NCBI GenBank assembly: GCA_023442525.1
Contig: JAEZZA010000034.1
Span: 62,001-126,000, forward strand
Direction of reading: 5' to 3'
From: Bacteroidota bacterium
GTDB lineage: Bacteria > Bacteroidota > Bacteroidia > Bacteroidales > UBA10428
Length of the DNA stretch: 64,000 bases
Both the position numbers and the translations under genes were made by a program. This document shows positions 63,522 to 64,000 of this stretch, one piece after another. Below the pieces are notes generated by a model. The model had not been told where the DNA came from. It saw only the letters and a list, made by a program, of their open reading frames with translations, and made no database searches. How positions within the stretch are numbered: position 1 is the first letter of the stretch; every line of letters starts with the position of its first letter.

Positions 63522-64000
63522 ATGAATCAATCCAATATCCTGACCTGTCTGTTGATCCTCATTAGTTTATCTGTAAATACCTATAGCCAGACCATACTAT
63601 TTTCCGAGGATTTTGAATCGGGGGAAACTCCTTTGTCGTGGAATTATGAATTTGTTAAAGGTGCTATTACCTGGAGATATGAACCAGGAGGATATTCACT
63701 GACACCCTCTATTCCGAATACCCGTCAACCCATGGAAGCCCACGGGGGAAATTATAATGCTATTTTTCAGTTTCAAAGTATAGGTAACGAAGCAACCAAA
63801 CTGGTTACTGAAAAAATATCGGCCCTGGAATTTGCCATAAAACCGGAATTACATTTTTATCATGCTCAGATGAAGTGGATGCATGGAGGCGAATACAAAA
63901 ATGATAAACTTAAAGTCTATTATAAAAGCCGCGAAAGCAATCCATGGACACTGTTACGCAGTTACGGCGAGCCAACTGACGAATGGACTGAACGAGTTAT
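63522..64000 (+). CDS. Secreted protein with MAM/choice-of-anchor-like domain, 3' end cut by the window
   Basis: About 159 codons are visible and the frame is open at the window end. The ATG at 63522 begins a signal peptide (NQSNILTCLLILISLSVNTYSQ, key end TYSQ). The mature start is LFSEDFESGETPLSWNYEF, the common opening of choice-of-anchor J/MAM-type jelly-roll domains in Bacteroidota secreted proteins, followed by LHFYHAQMKWMHGG and LKVYYKSRESNPWTLL, which match the domain's strand pattern. A C-terminal T9SS sorting domain is likely but lies outside the window. It diverges from the giant cargo gene. Confidence 0.75.
   Translation, partial: MNQSNILTCLLILISLSVNTYSQTILFSEDFESGETPLSWNYEFVKGAITWRYEPGGYSLTPSIPNTRQPMEAHGGNYNAIFQFQSIGNEATKLVTEKISALEFAIKPELHFYHAQMKWMHGGEYKNDKLKVYYKSRESNPWTLLRSYGEPTDEWTERV

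Noticed and set aside
1..64000. tRNA, rRNA, prophage or integrative element
   Set aside because: No cloverleaf, rRNA core, integrase, phage structural gene or transposase was seen while reading the gaps and gene products.

Overview
This window comes from a bacterium of the phylum Bacteroidota, probably a Bacteroidales/Marinilabiliales-type marine or environmental lineage. The evidence is the type IX secretion system (T9SS) genes porU, porV and gldJ, several PorP/SprF-family proteins, cargo with T9SS type A and type B C-terminal domains, a fused E1 alpha/beta 2-oxoacid dehydrogenase, a DUF5916 protein, and start codons without clear Shine-Dalgarno sequences. No rRNA, tRNA, integrase, complete insertion sequence or CRISPR array was seen. 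Most of the window is chromosomal core with a few lineage-specific stretches.

Layout. 1-6.5 kb: rhomboid protease (5' cut), a class IV aminotransferase-fold protein without the expected PLP lysine, YqgE/AlgH, a lipoprotein and the fused E1 enzyme. 6-11 kb: a minus-strand threonine operon, thrA - HAD phosphatase - thrC - thrH, with no thrB. 11-14 kb: a secreted repeat protein with a T9SS signal. 14-24.3 kb: two divergent transcription units that look like a peptidoglycan-salvage locus: amino-sugar kinase and murQ on the minus strand; amidase, glycosyltransferase, DUF4922/HIT-like protein, SpoIID protein and an AmpG/MurT-like permease on the plus strand. 24-35 kb: a two-domain FAD/Fe-S oxidoreductase, an esterase, small envelope proteins, a K+/H+ antiporter and a DUF5916 protein. 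35-37.5 kb: an epoxide hydrolase, then decayed DNA holding remnants of a serine hydrolase and of a PorP-like gene. 37.5-48 kb: a long minus-strand run, porU - porV - ispF - CoA-binding protein - fabD - tetraheme cytochrome/SUMF1 fusion - Tat-exported Gfo/Idh/MocA dehydrogenase - Tat-exported TIM-barrel protein. 48-54 kb: a PorP-like protein, gldJ, murF, P5C dehydrogenase and a DivIC/FtsB protein. 54-64 kb: a glycosyltransferase, an OmpH/Skp-like protein, a PorP/SprF protein next to a giant PKD-repeat T9SS cargo, and a divergent secreted protein cut by the window end.

How parts work together. PorU and PorV belong to the T9SS attachment complex at the outer membrane and would process cargo such as the proteins at 11.2-13.8 kb and 57.4-63.4 kb; the PorP/SprF protein at 56.3 kb is a likely partner of the giant type B cargo. 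The cytochrome/SUMF1 fusion and the two Tat-exported sugar-enzyme-like proteins suggest periplasmic redox chemistry on carbohydrates.

The least explained material is intergenic. A roughly 57-bp element occurs twice (15685 and 34811) with a conserved pairing pattern that includes compensating substitutions, and each copy is bordered by short tandem repeats of 7-10 bp units. Other short-unit arrays lie at 22581, 30331 and 56186, and one repeat phrase forms the C-terminal codons of a glycosyltransferase at 54305.
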